A stretch of DNA of 64,000 bases, taken from contig LR746270.1 of NCBI GenBank assembly GCA_902729315.2, positions 3,868,501 to 3,932,500 of the forward strand. The letters run 5' to 3'. The position numbers and the translations under genes were made by a program. This stretch comes from Spirodela intermedia. Lineage: Eukaryota; Streptophyta; Magnoliopsida; Alismatales; Araceae. Numbering within the stretch: position 1 is the first letter of the stretch; the number at the start of each line of letters is the position of its first letter. Below, piece by piece: positions 13,018 through 22,509 of this stretch. The notes beneath the pieces were generated by a model, which was given only the letters and a program-made list of their open reading frames with translations, searched no databases and was not told the DNA's origin.

Positions 13018-13437
13018 TGGGATTCAGTGTGAGACCAGATTTGGGGAATGAGGAGGTCGAATCAGCCACGAAAGAAGGCAAGAGATGGGTTCTGGGAATG
13101 GGGGAGGGGCTCTCACTCTCACTCTTACACTCTCTCTACACAAATCTGGAAGAAGAATTAAAAACAGCTTTGAGAGGTTGCGTAGGACATGATAGATAAT
13201 TAGAACCGGAATGGGAAAACATGGAAGAATCGCCTCCAATGCGGAGAAAAAAAGGGGCTTCCTCGTAGGAGATCTCCGGATCTCTCTCTCTTGAAGAAGG
13301 CACACGATTTTAGGGGCGCGATGCGGTTCGGAAATGGAAAGCTCTATATTTACGGAAAGTTATGGAAATCTAGTGAAGAGTGTACATAGAACGACAAAGT
13401 ACATATATACAGAGGGAGAGAGAGAGAGGGATCTCAT

Positions 13438-13442
<5 letters not shown>

Positions 13443-13485
<43 letters not shown>
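13443..13485. repeat. (CT)n microsatellite
   Basis: This pure CT run of about 43 bp lies immediately 3' of the first LMDRF small gene. The second small gene has a CT run at the same relative place (15702-15770). Confidence 0.9.
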
Positions 13486-13489
<4 letters not shown>

Positions 13490-13499
13490 CCGAGAGCCG

Positions 13500-13706
13500 T
13501 CAACAGGGAGAGAAGCGGTCCATGAGCAAGCCGACGGTGACCTCGGAGAGGGTTGACCGCCGGAGGGGCTTCTGCTTGAGGGCCTCCTGCTGCTGCTGCT
13601 GCTGCTGTGGTTGCCGGCGCCGGCCTTCATCTTCCGCCGTCCCCGGCCAGCACTTCTCCCGTAGTTTCGACACCCCGCTAGCCCACGTGTCCATCAGGGT
13701 CGACAT
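13500..13706 (-). CDS. LMDRF-type small protein 1 (68 aa), function unknown
   Basis: This single-exon gene has ATG at 13706 and stop at 13500. The protein starts MSTLMDTWASGVSKLREK, has a Gln-rich middle (seven consecutive Q) and ends TLSEVTVGLLMDRFSPC. The two ends are shared with the genes at 15793-16020 and 17095-17343, so this is a real tandem family and not a chance frame. The C-terminal pattern (S-E-x-T-V-x-x-LMDRF-x-P) resembles a small plant protein family that I know only as uncharacterised. There is no signal peptide or membrane segment, and the protein is basic and probably intracellular. The variable-length polyQ makes alignment of the middle unreliable. The start is supported by the conserved MST start in all three copies. 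Confidence 0.75.
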   Translation of the reverse strand: MSTLMDTWASGVSKLREKCWPGTAEDEGRRRQPQQQQQQQEALKQKPLRRSTLSEVTVGLLMDRFSPC

Positions 13707-13811
13707 GGCTGAATCTCCTTGGATCTCTCTCTCTCTTCTGTATCTCCTCTCTTGTGGTGGGGGAACTCTTCTGGATATTGATGAAGCTCCGCTTCCGCTC
13801 TGCAGGACGGG

Positions 13812-13818
13812 TTTTATA
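13812..13818 (-). promoter_or_regulatory. TATA box of LMDRF small gene 1
   Basis: On the minus strand the sequence reads CTATAAAACCC, about 110 bp upstream of the ATG at 13706, a normal distance for a plant TATA box plus a short leader. Confidence 0.6.
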
Positions 13819-15698
13819 GAGAAGCTAGAGAGAGAGAGAGGAAAACCGCGTCGGGTTTCCGATGGAAAAAGGAGCGGCGGCTCGCCGGAGATATTTACGG
13901 CTTTGACTTTCCAAATACCCGGAACCTATTATCCCCTCGGAATATCTCAATTTAAAAACATTTTAAAATCCCATTTTCCATGGAAAAAAAACTCAACCAG
14001 TTCTCCCCAACTCTCGAGGTCACTTTCATGGTTCCAAGAGCTGTGGTGTCAATGCTCGTGAAATCGGTTCTCATTGCTCTATTTAGGGTGGGAAGACAAA
14101 GTACATAAAATCTGACCAAATACTTTGATATATTTAGAAACACCGCATGAAATCTAACCGGTCTAATTACCACTTCACACATGGGTGATCATCTTAACGG
14201 TGTTGGATCCTACTGGTGTAACCTTGCGTTATCCTACTAATTCATGCTCTTCATGCTGAATGAGGTAATTGTTCTTCATAGTTCATAATGGTTAGTGCGC
14301 CGTCAAATGCTTGTCGAGCTTCTTCATAGTGTTGCAATGCTCTATAATAATCTTATCCACATATTGTGAGTTTCATATGTAGGCAATTTTTTAATCCATG
14401 AATTGTAGTGACACTTTCTATCTAAAGATGTCAGATAAGATTAATTCAAATATTTCTTATTCAAAGTTATTAATTTTTAAATCAGTTTACAAAGGAATTT
14501 AAAAATATTTCTCCCACAATACATATGTTCATTGTATTGATTTAATATTGCATTATTAATGTTTTCATTCATGTGAAATATCCGATGAAAAATGACCTCC
14601 AATTAAATGACACAACTAGGAAGAGTTACCATCTTCTAGAGAGATTTATATTTTTATTTTCAACATGATTGTACAATGTTTTGATGGAAAAATATGTATT
14701 AACTCAAGGGAGATTGCCTAGAAAAAAAAAATTAAAATACCCTTCAAATCTGATGGCCCAGAGTGACCCAAGTCAATGGTTTTTTTCTCAAGACTTGTTT
14801 GCCTTACCTAGTAGTATTTCACATTCACCCTATTTATAGCAAGATGAGAGCGACCGCCACTGAAAATAGTAGGAATTTTTTTACTACTAAAATAAGGTCT
14901 ACATGGAGGGCAGTAGAGAAACCGAGGGGAAGGGGAAGGGGAAGAGGGCAGAGAGATGGGGCTACCCTTCATGTGTATATTTATTTCACTTATGAGTTAA
15001 ACCATAATGGTCAAGATGGAAATATAAGAACTTGGGCAGAATGGCGTCCTTTATAAGATATTAAGAAAAAATATCATCTAATTAACTATGCCCATATGAA
15101 TGTGGCTACTTTGACTTTATGCCCATTTATAGATGCATCCAAACCAAACATCTTTTTTATAGCTTGGGCCATAAACTTCTGCCGACATAACAAAATTATC
15201 TTCTATTTTTTAACATGGGTTTAAGTCAGCGCAGTTTGAGAGTATCTGGGAGACTACTTTACGATCTCACTCTCTCTCTAAGATTCTTATAAAACGTTGG
15301 AGGATATTTGGTGTGCATAATGGGTCCCAAGACTACTGTCTATTGTTAAATATAAAAGTAAACCTGGGATTTTAGATATTTAGTGGAAAAAAAGAAGATA
15401 ATCTATGGATGATCCAGCAACTCGAATAGATCTAAGATCATAACATATTTCCACTTGTGGAATGCCCCAACTCTCATAAATCTGTGAATAAATCTGGGAC
15501 AAGAACATATGAAAAAAAGAACGAACCCAGAGAAGAGGGAATGACGAAACAATGTGAGCATCATGGGGATCGGGACGGAAGCTTGAGAGTTCTTGAGGGA
15601 ACGCAGCGGATCCTGGTCAACCAGATGGATTTCCGAAATCGCGAGCTCTCCATTAATTACACAAGGGAATGAACGGGATGTACACAGATTTCATGTAA

Positions 15699-15701
<3 letters not shown>

Positions 15702-15770
<69 letters not shown>
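15702..15770. repeat. (CT)n microsatellite
   Basis: This is a nearly pure CT run of about 69 bp, immediately 3' of LMDRF small gene 2. Confidence 0.95.
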
Positions 15771-15792
15771 AGAGATCGGAGGGGAGCCATCA

Positions 15793-15875
15793 TCAACAGG
15801 GGGCGAAGCGGTCCATGAGCATACAGACGGTTGCCTCGGAGAGGGTTGTCCGCCGGACTGGCTTCTGCCTGGGGG

Positions 15876-15920
<45 letters not shown>

Positions 15921-16020
15921 TCTGGTGACCTTCCTCCTCCGCCGCCGGGCTCGCCGACTGCCGGCGCTTCGCCTGTAGCCTCCTCACCTCGCTCACCCAG
16001 ATGTCCACCATCGTCGACAT
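15793..16020 (-). CDS. LMDRF-type small protein 2 (75 aa), function unknown
   Basis: The ATG at 16020 is chosen because it gives MSTMVDIWVSEVRRLQAK, aligned with the starts of the other two copies. An in-frame upstream extension to 16200 is low-complexity Ser/Leu from a GA/CT tract and is rejected. The middle contains a polyglutamine run of about 14 residues, encoded by CAG repeats (CTG on the plus strand, 15878-15918). The C-terminus is TLSEATVCMLMDRFAPC. It has the same small intracellular basic architecture as copy 1. Copies 1 and 2 are closest to each other. The polyQ run is a likely site of length polymorphism. Confidence 0.78.
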
Positions 16021-17094
<1,074 letters not shown>

Positions 17095-17343
17095 CTAAGC
17101 GCTGAAGCAGTCCATCACCATGGAGAGGGCCGCATCGGAAAAGGGGACCGCCGACGTCGCCCCCCGACTGCACAACGGCGGGCGGCGCCTGCGCAGCAGC
17201 TGGCTTACCCCTCCCGGCTGCACAGAAGCTGGCGGCGCCGCCTGCTCTCCGGTTGAGCCTGGCTCGCCAGAGGGGAAGAGACTCCGACTCTTCTCCTCTA
17301 CCTTCGTCATCTCACCGGTCCACCTCTCCATGAGCGTCGACAT
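17095..17343 (-). CDS. LMDRF-type small protein 3 (82 aa), diverged copy
   Basis: ATG is at 17343 and stop at 17095. The protein starts MSTLMERWTGEMTKVEEKSR and ends SDAALSMVMDCFSA. The C-terminal motif is recognisable but changed (LMDRF to VMDCF, final PC to SA), and the polyQ is absent. The middle is replaced by a Pro/Gly/Ala-rich then Arg-rich stretch. The matching N-terminus and position make it the third member of the tandem array. A TATATATG box at about 17459-17468 (minus) supports transcription. It faces the PPR gene head-to-head across 583 bp. Possibly a specialised or relaxing copy. Confidence 0.65.
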   Translation of the reverse strand: MSTLMERWTGEMTKVEEKSRSLFPSGEPGSTGEQAAPPASVQPGGVSQLLRRRRPPLCSRGATSAVPFSDAALSMVMDCFSA

Positions 17344-17926
17344 CGGAAGATATTCTCGTGACTGAGCTTCTGGCTGAGTTCTTACAGAAGGAGACTGCTG
17401 AAGGGAGAGTGAGCTAAACCTCTGTTCGACTGTAGCTCCCACGCGAGGGGAGGAGCCTACATATATACAGTAAGTAGATGAAGACACAGGGAGAGAGAGA
17501 GGATAAGAAGATGGCTGTCGGAAGTGGATGGTTTCGGTGCTAGAAGCCCGCAGGTTCGCTTATCTGTGTGCAGTTGGGGGGTCGGGGGGGGGGGGGGGTT
17601 GGCATATTTTTTGATTAAATCCAAAAATATATTATATAATTTTAAATTATATTTTTTTTATTAAATATATATTTGGATTGTTTCTCTTTAGTGTGCGCTA
17701 TGGAAGAGCGTCACTCGATTTTCGGCCCAATATGGACTAATGGGCTGATAAATAGCTCAAAAGGTCGAAAAGGGTTGGGCGGGGGAAGTATATGGGCCGG
17801 TCCAAATATCTCATGCTGACGTAAGCACAGTAGCTTCCCCTAGCCGGGCATTTCCCTCCCCTTCCCTCTCCTCTCTGCTCACCCCTCTCTCTCTCTCTCT
17901 CTCTCTTCTTCTCTCTCTTACTTCTG
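17344..17926. promoter_or_regulatory. Divergent promoter region between small gene 3 and the PPR gene, with TGGGCC/T elements
   Basis: This 583-bp head-to-head spacer has TGGGC(C/T) 'site II' type motifs at 17724-17729 (reverse), 17741-17746 and 17793-17798. Such motifs are known TCP-binding elements, enriched in promoters of nuclear genes for organelle function including PPR genes. It also has a TATATATG box at 17459-17468 for the minus gene, a 15-G run at 17584-17598 and a CT-rich leader at 17885-17920. Functional use is inferred from motif and position. Confidence 0.5.
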
Positions 17927-20167
17927 ATGGTCCTCTCCCACAAGTCAGCAACCTCTCTCATTCTTGTCGCCCGTCGGGCTTTCACGGACACCGCCGCCGT
18001 CGCCGCCGTTGTGAAGCCTTTCTTCTCCACCGCTGTTGACTGCTTCGCCTCCTCCCTCCGCCCTTTCCCCGACTACTCCCCGAGAAGACCCACCATTCGC
18101 GACGCAGAGCTCGTCCGCGACGTCGCCACTGCCCTCCTCCTCCGGCGGTCGGAGCCCCTCGGCCGCGTGCTCCGTCCCTTCGGCGCCGTCCTCCGCTCCG
18201 ACCACCTCCTCTGGGTCCTCCCCCACCTCCGCACCGAGCCCTCCCTTGCCCTCTCCCTCCTACGCTGGGCGCAATCCCGCCGCTGTCCCGCCTCTGCAGA
18301 GGCCCATGCTATTGCTGCCCACATCGCAGCCGCCGCCGGACACTGGAAGGCCGCCGGCGAGGTGGTCCTCGACGGCATCATCTCCCACAGGCAATTCGTC
18401 GAGCAGGTGATCTACACATACAAGCACTGGAGCTCCGAACCAGTCGTCTTCGACATTCTCTTCCGCGCCCTCTGCGAGAAGGGCAGGCTCAGCGATGCGC
18501 GAGCTCTCTTCCGGCGCCTGCTCAGCCACGGGATCGTCGTCTCCGCCAGTTCCCTGAACGCTCTTCTGGTCCGGCTTCCGGCGGAGGAGATGCTCCGGGC
18601 CTTTGAGGAGCTCCCTGAATCTGGGGTTCGGTGGGACCTCGTCTCCCACAACATTATCATCCACAATCTCTGCCGAATCGGGAGAGTGGAAGAAGCCCAC
18701 CAATTCTTGCAGGTGATGGAAGAAAAGGGCGGCCATGTTTCTCCCGACGTGGTGAGCTACAGCACTCTCGTCGATGGGTATTGCCGGTCGGGGCAGCTGG
18801 AGAAGGCCGCGGAGATGATGGAGGATATGAGAACCAGGGGATTGAGGCCCAATCTGTTCACCTACAGCAGCGTGATCACCCATCTCTGCAAGAACGGAGG
18901 GATCAAAGACGCAGAGGATCTGGTAAAGGAGATGGGGAGGTGCGGAGTACTTCCAGACAGAGCGATCTACACTGCTCTCATTGACGGGTTCTCCCGGGTA
19001 GGGGACATGGCCACTGCGCAAAAGCTGTTCGAGGAAATGGCGCAGAGGGGCTTAACCCCCGACGTGGTGGCCTACACCGCCCTCATCCGTGGACTCTGCC
19101 ATGGAAGGAAGCTCGAGGGAGCTCAGAGGATCTTCAGAGAAATGCTAGGAAAGGGGCTGACACCGGACGAAGTGGTCTACACGGTGATGATCGACGGGTT
19201 CTGCAAGGACGGGAGGATGAACGACGCCTTCGATCTTCACAACCAGATGGGTCAAGCGGGCCTCGTCCCCAACATCGTCACCTACACGGCCCTCTCCGAC
19301 GGGCTCTGCAAGCAGGGGGACCTTCCCGCTGCCAACGAGCTCCTCCACGAGGTATGCGGCAAGGGCCTGGAGCTGAACATCTTCACCTACAACTCCCTCA
19401 TCAACGGCCTCTGCAAGGCCGGAAACCTGGACCAGGCGAGGAAGATCGCCGGAGAGCTGGAAGCCGCCGGCCTCTCCCCGGATGCCCACACCTTCACGAC
19501 TCTCATGGACGCCTGCTTCAAGGCTGGGGAGATGGATCAGGCCCACGAGCTTCTCCGGGAGATGCTAGCACGAGGTCTCCGGCCAAGCGCCGTCACCTTC
19601 AACGTGCTGATGAACGGGCTGTGCCGCCGGGGAATGGTGGAGGACGGGGAGAGGCTCTTGGAGTGGATGCTGCAGAGTGGGATCACGCCGGGCGCCGCCG
19701 CCCACAACGCTCTCATGCGGTGGCGCTGCATGGAGAAGAAGATGAACGCCGCCATGGAGATTTACAGGGGGATGCTGTCCAGGGGGGTGCAGCCCGACGA
19801 GAACACCTACAATATTCTGGTCTGGGGGCACTCCAAGGCGAGGAACATGAAGGAGGCCTGCTACTTGCAGATGGAGATGACCCAGAAAGGATTTCACCTC
19901 AGAGGGAGGTCCTGCAACGCCTTCATCCGCGGGCTCCTCAAGAGGAGGAGAGTGGCGGAGGCCAGGAGCTTTTTTGAGGAGATGAGGGCGGGGGGGCTCT
20001 CTGTTGACAGAGAAATATACAACAGCTTCATTGACTTCAGCTACAGCGAGGGGCAGATTGAGTTGACCCTCGAGCTCTGCGATGAAGCCATGGAGAGATG
20101 CCCCGTGGGTCAAACCCAGCATGTACGGCCTTCGTCTTCCCCTGAAGAGAGTGAAGAAGATATCTGA
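17927..20167 (+). CDS. P-class pentatricopeptide repeat protein, probably organellar (746 aa)
   Basis: This is an intronless, GC-rich gene. The first 30-40 residues (MVLSHKSATSLILVARRAF) are rich in Ser/Ala/Arg and poor in acids, fitting a mitochondrial or plastid transit peptide. From about residue 165 to 715 there is a nearly unbroken run of 35-residue PPR motifs, e.g. VVSYSTLVDGYCRSGQLEKA, NLFTYSSVITHLCKNG and EVVYTVMIDGFCKDGRMNDA. No E, E+ or DYW domain follows, so it is a P-class protein expected to bind specific organellar RNA for stability, splicing or translation rather than editing. Length and layout are close to At1g05670-type mitochondrial PPRs; that assignment is recalled, not searched. 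The tail after the last repeat is short and acidic (SSSPEESEEDI). Confidence 0.93.
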   Translation: MVLSHKSATSLILVARRAFTDTAAVAAVVKPFFSTAVDCFASSLRPFPDYSPRRPTIRDAELVRDVATALLLRRSEPLGRVLRPFGAVLRSDHLLWVLPHLRTEPSLALSLLRWAQSRRCPASAEAHAIAAHIAAAAGHWKAAGEVVLDGIISHRQFVEQVIYTYKHWSSEPVVFDILFRALCEKGRLSDARALFRRLLSHGIVVSASSLNALLVRLPAEEMLRAFEELPESGVRWDLVSHNIIIHNLCRIGRVEEAHQFLQVMEEKGGHVSPDVVSYSTLVDGYCRSGQLEKAAEMMEDMRTRGLRPNLFTYSSVITHLCKNGGIKDAEDLVKEMGRCGVLPDRAIYTALIDGFSRVGDMATAQKLFEEMAQRGLTPDVVAYTALIRGLCHGRKLEGAQRIFREMLGKGLTPDEVVYTVMIDGFCKDGRMNDAFDLHNQMGQAGLVPNIVTYTALSDGLCKQGDLPAANELLHEVCGKGLELNIFTYNSLINGLCKAGNLDQARKIAGELEAAGLSPDAHTFTTLMDACFKAGEMDQAHELLREMLARGLRPSAVTFNVLMNGLCRRGMVEDGERLLEWMLQSGITPGAAAHNALMRWRCMEKKMNAAMEIYRGMLSRGVQPDENTYNILVWGHSKARNMKEACYLQMEMTQKGFHLRGRSCNAFIRGLLKRRRVAEARSFFEEMRAGGLSVDREIYNSFIDFSYSEGQIELTLELCDEAMERCPVGQTQHVRPSSSPEESEEDI

Positions 20168-21350
20168 GCGTGGAGACCTCGAGAGAGGGAGATCGGACCG
20201 GCAAAACGCTCAGAGACTTATTGAAAAATTAAGAGGCTTGGGAAGATGATGGTCAGTAATCTCCTCTCCTCTCCTCTCTGATGAGATTATTCATTTCCAA
20301 AAAATGTGTCTTCTTCTCCACAGGCGCCTGATTCACTGCTGGCGATGGCTTCCTCATTAATCCACCGGAAGCAAGACCCACCGCCGTGTATGTCCCTTCT
20401 TCCTTCTCTTCACCACATTTCAATCTTCTTGGCATCACCGAGTCATGGCTTTCGTATAACGCAAACCGATCATCATCAGGGTAGTAGGGAAATTAATCAA
20501 ATTCTTTTCTTTTCGCAAAGTCTGAGAATATCCTGATGCTGATACCTCATGATCAACCTCACCAGGGTGACCAGTTATTCTCTGATTGGTTTTCACCTTC
20601 GTTCAATCTGCAGGGTGACCAACTGTTGCCCGCAGCTCTCACCAGCCAACCTCTCGCCTGCCTTCTCTCCCTTCTGGAGGCCTGGAGCTCTGATTCGGCC
20701 TGAGTGGTCTCCACCATTGGAGCCGCCGCCCCCAGCCATCCTGAACTCTGAAGAAATGTGAAGCATTCCTGGGACGGGTTCGCATTCTGGTCGTCATTGT
20801 TGCAAGTCGTGAAGTTCTTCTCTCTACGTGGTTGAGATCATGCATCTAAGGAGAGGATCAGGGACAAAGCTTGGAGAATGATCTTGTCATTGACTTTAAA
20901 GAGTCCAAATTGATGAGTACCAAGCCAAGCCCTGGGTCAGCGCCGTGGGAATGAAGCCTTGGCCTGGCCCTCAGTGAGAGGGAGGGAGAGAAGGTGGTGA
21001 GCAAATGACGATGGGAAAGGAAAGAATTGTGTAATCTTTAACATGTATAGAGAGGCGTCAATGAAATCAAGTTACAGAATTTTATGTATTAATATGTTTC
21101 CCAAAACTCCCAACTACCTCTGGACAAGTCTTTATTTGGATAAGAGCGACATTAATCCGTACATTGCATCTAATAAGGAGGTCGCACCACAAGTGATGAG
21201 CATTTATTTTTAGCTTAAATGCACAGCTTTTTCTTCGAAACCTCTTAAAAAAGCGGCATTCTTAGCACCAGATGCTTCTCAAAGTGCCTGCAACTAGGCC
21301 ATTAAAAAACGTAGCGCTGCATTGAGAGGAGAGCAGGCGCGAGATAGCGA

Positions 21351-21576
<226 letters not shown>

Positions 21577-21818
21577 GCGTTAGTTGGAGGGCAGAAAATC
21601 CGATGCCGTGGTGTTTAACATGGAGGGTTGTCAACAAAATCCCCCGACAAACTTGTAGGGACGGAGATGATAATTTCGTCCAAATGGGTGAGTTATTGGA
21701 GCTTTGAAACAGATCTAATCGTCGAATGCGTTGTTGACTTTTGGGTAGCAAACCTTATCGTCGACTTTTGCTTGATTCGATCGGTCGTGATGATGGGAAC
21801 GTAGGTCATCGCGATCTC

Positions 21819-21829
21819 CATAAATAGGG
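21819..21829 (+). promoter_or_regulatory. TATA box of cysteine-rich peptide gene 1
   Basis: CCATAAATAGG lies about 105 bp before the ATG at 21931. The paralogues have CTATAAGATG at 37391-37400 and CCTATAAATA at 45031-45040, 101-110 bp before their ATGs. Confidence 0.65.
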
Positions 21830-21930
21830 GCCATCTTGGGGGTCCGAGCGCGCCATTCTTACCGCCAGCTGCGTCTCTTGTCTGGTATCGGCGAGATCAG
21901 TAGCACGGGCTGAGCGAAAAGGGAGGAGAG

Positions 21931-22509
21931 ATGGTGCCCACGGGCCGGGTTTTCCTCCTTTTGAAAATACTCGGCGCTGCGCTGGTCCTCCTCTCGTCCC
22001 TTACAGCCGCTCAGACGCCGCCGTTCCCGCCTAATCCCCCAGGTGAGATATCTTCACGGAACTACCGTGGGAGGCTTCTTTCTTCGTGGGTGGTCGTCTG
22101 CTTCGAAAGACTGTATTGGGTTCGTATCTCTAACGCATGCACATGCATCGCCCCACTGATCTCCACCCTCCGCTACTCGGACTTTGATTCTTCAGGTGCT
22201 CGCCGGGTGGCGGAATGGGCGGGGAACTCAACCACAGGACGCTGCTGTGGACGCTGCTGCGCAATCACCGATGACAAGTGCTCCGGTTGCTGCACCCCTG
22301 ACCCTGCGCCGCCGCCGCAACCAGTGCCGGCGCTGCCGCCACTTCGCGGGCGAGATGGGCGGGGACGAGGACCCGGACCCGGACGGGGACGACGGTTCGA
22401 TGGTCCGCGGTGTTGCCGCCGATGCTGCAGCTGGAGTAATACTTTCTGCCTTAGCTGCTGTCCCCCGCTGGCCGGAGACCCGAGGGAGACAGTATTTGAT
22501 TTGACATAG
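21931..22509 (+). CDS. Secreted cysteine-rich double-module peptide 1 (141 aa)
   Basis: Exon 1 is 21931-22042 and exon 2 is 22196-22509; the intron is 22043-22195 (CCAG|GTGAGA ... TTCTTCAG|GTGCT), phase 1. The signal peptide MVPTGRVFLLLKILGAALVL is followed by SSLTAA and a short QTPPFPPNPPG propiece. Module 1 is CCGRCCAITDDKCSGCC and module 2 is CCRRCCSWSNTFCLSCC; both are exactly CC-x2-CC-x6-C-x2-CC. Between them lies a Pro-rich then Gly/Arg-rich linker of about 45 residues, whereas the paralogues have only 7-8 residues. A 16-residue tail follows module 2. The 153-bp intron contains no in-frame stop, so retention would still give an open 192-aa product. The protein is likely apoplastic, with up to 14 cysteines for disulfides or metal. 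I do not recognise the family and assign no function. Confidence 0.85.
   Translation: MVPTGRVFLLLKILGAALVLLSSLTAAQTPPFPPNPPGEISSRNYRGRLLSSWVVVCFERLYWVRISNACTCIAPLISTLRYSDFDSSGARRVAEWAGNSTTGRCCGRCCAITDDKCSGCCTPDPAPPPQPVPALPPLRGRDGRGRGPGPGRGRRFDGPRCCRRCCSWSNTFCLSCCPPLAGDPRETVFDLT

Larger units (their letters stand above)
11842..13499. other. Intergenic region upstream of the USP-kinase gene
   Basis: This 1.66-kb spacer contains the probable promoter and 5' leader of the USP-kinase gene (minus). It has scattered GA/CT runs (12135-12150, 12889-13016, 13443-13485) and a GC-rich part at 12490-12850 with short palindromes such as GCGGAATATTCTTCCGC. No gene is recognised. Confidence 0.5.
13707..15792. 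other. Intergenic region between small genes 1 and 2
   Basis: This 2.1-kb spacer holds the small-gene 1 promoter near 13707-13900, then AT-rich sequence. No supported gene is seen. A (CT)n tract lies at its right end. Confidence 0.5.

Noticed and set aside
18036-20122. Overlapping frames in the PPR gene region on both strands
   Set aside because: The 746-codon plus frame has a continuous series of PPR motifs; the others have no motif.
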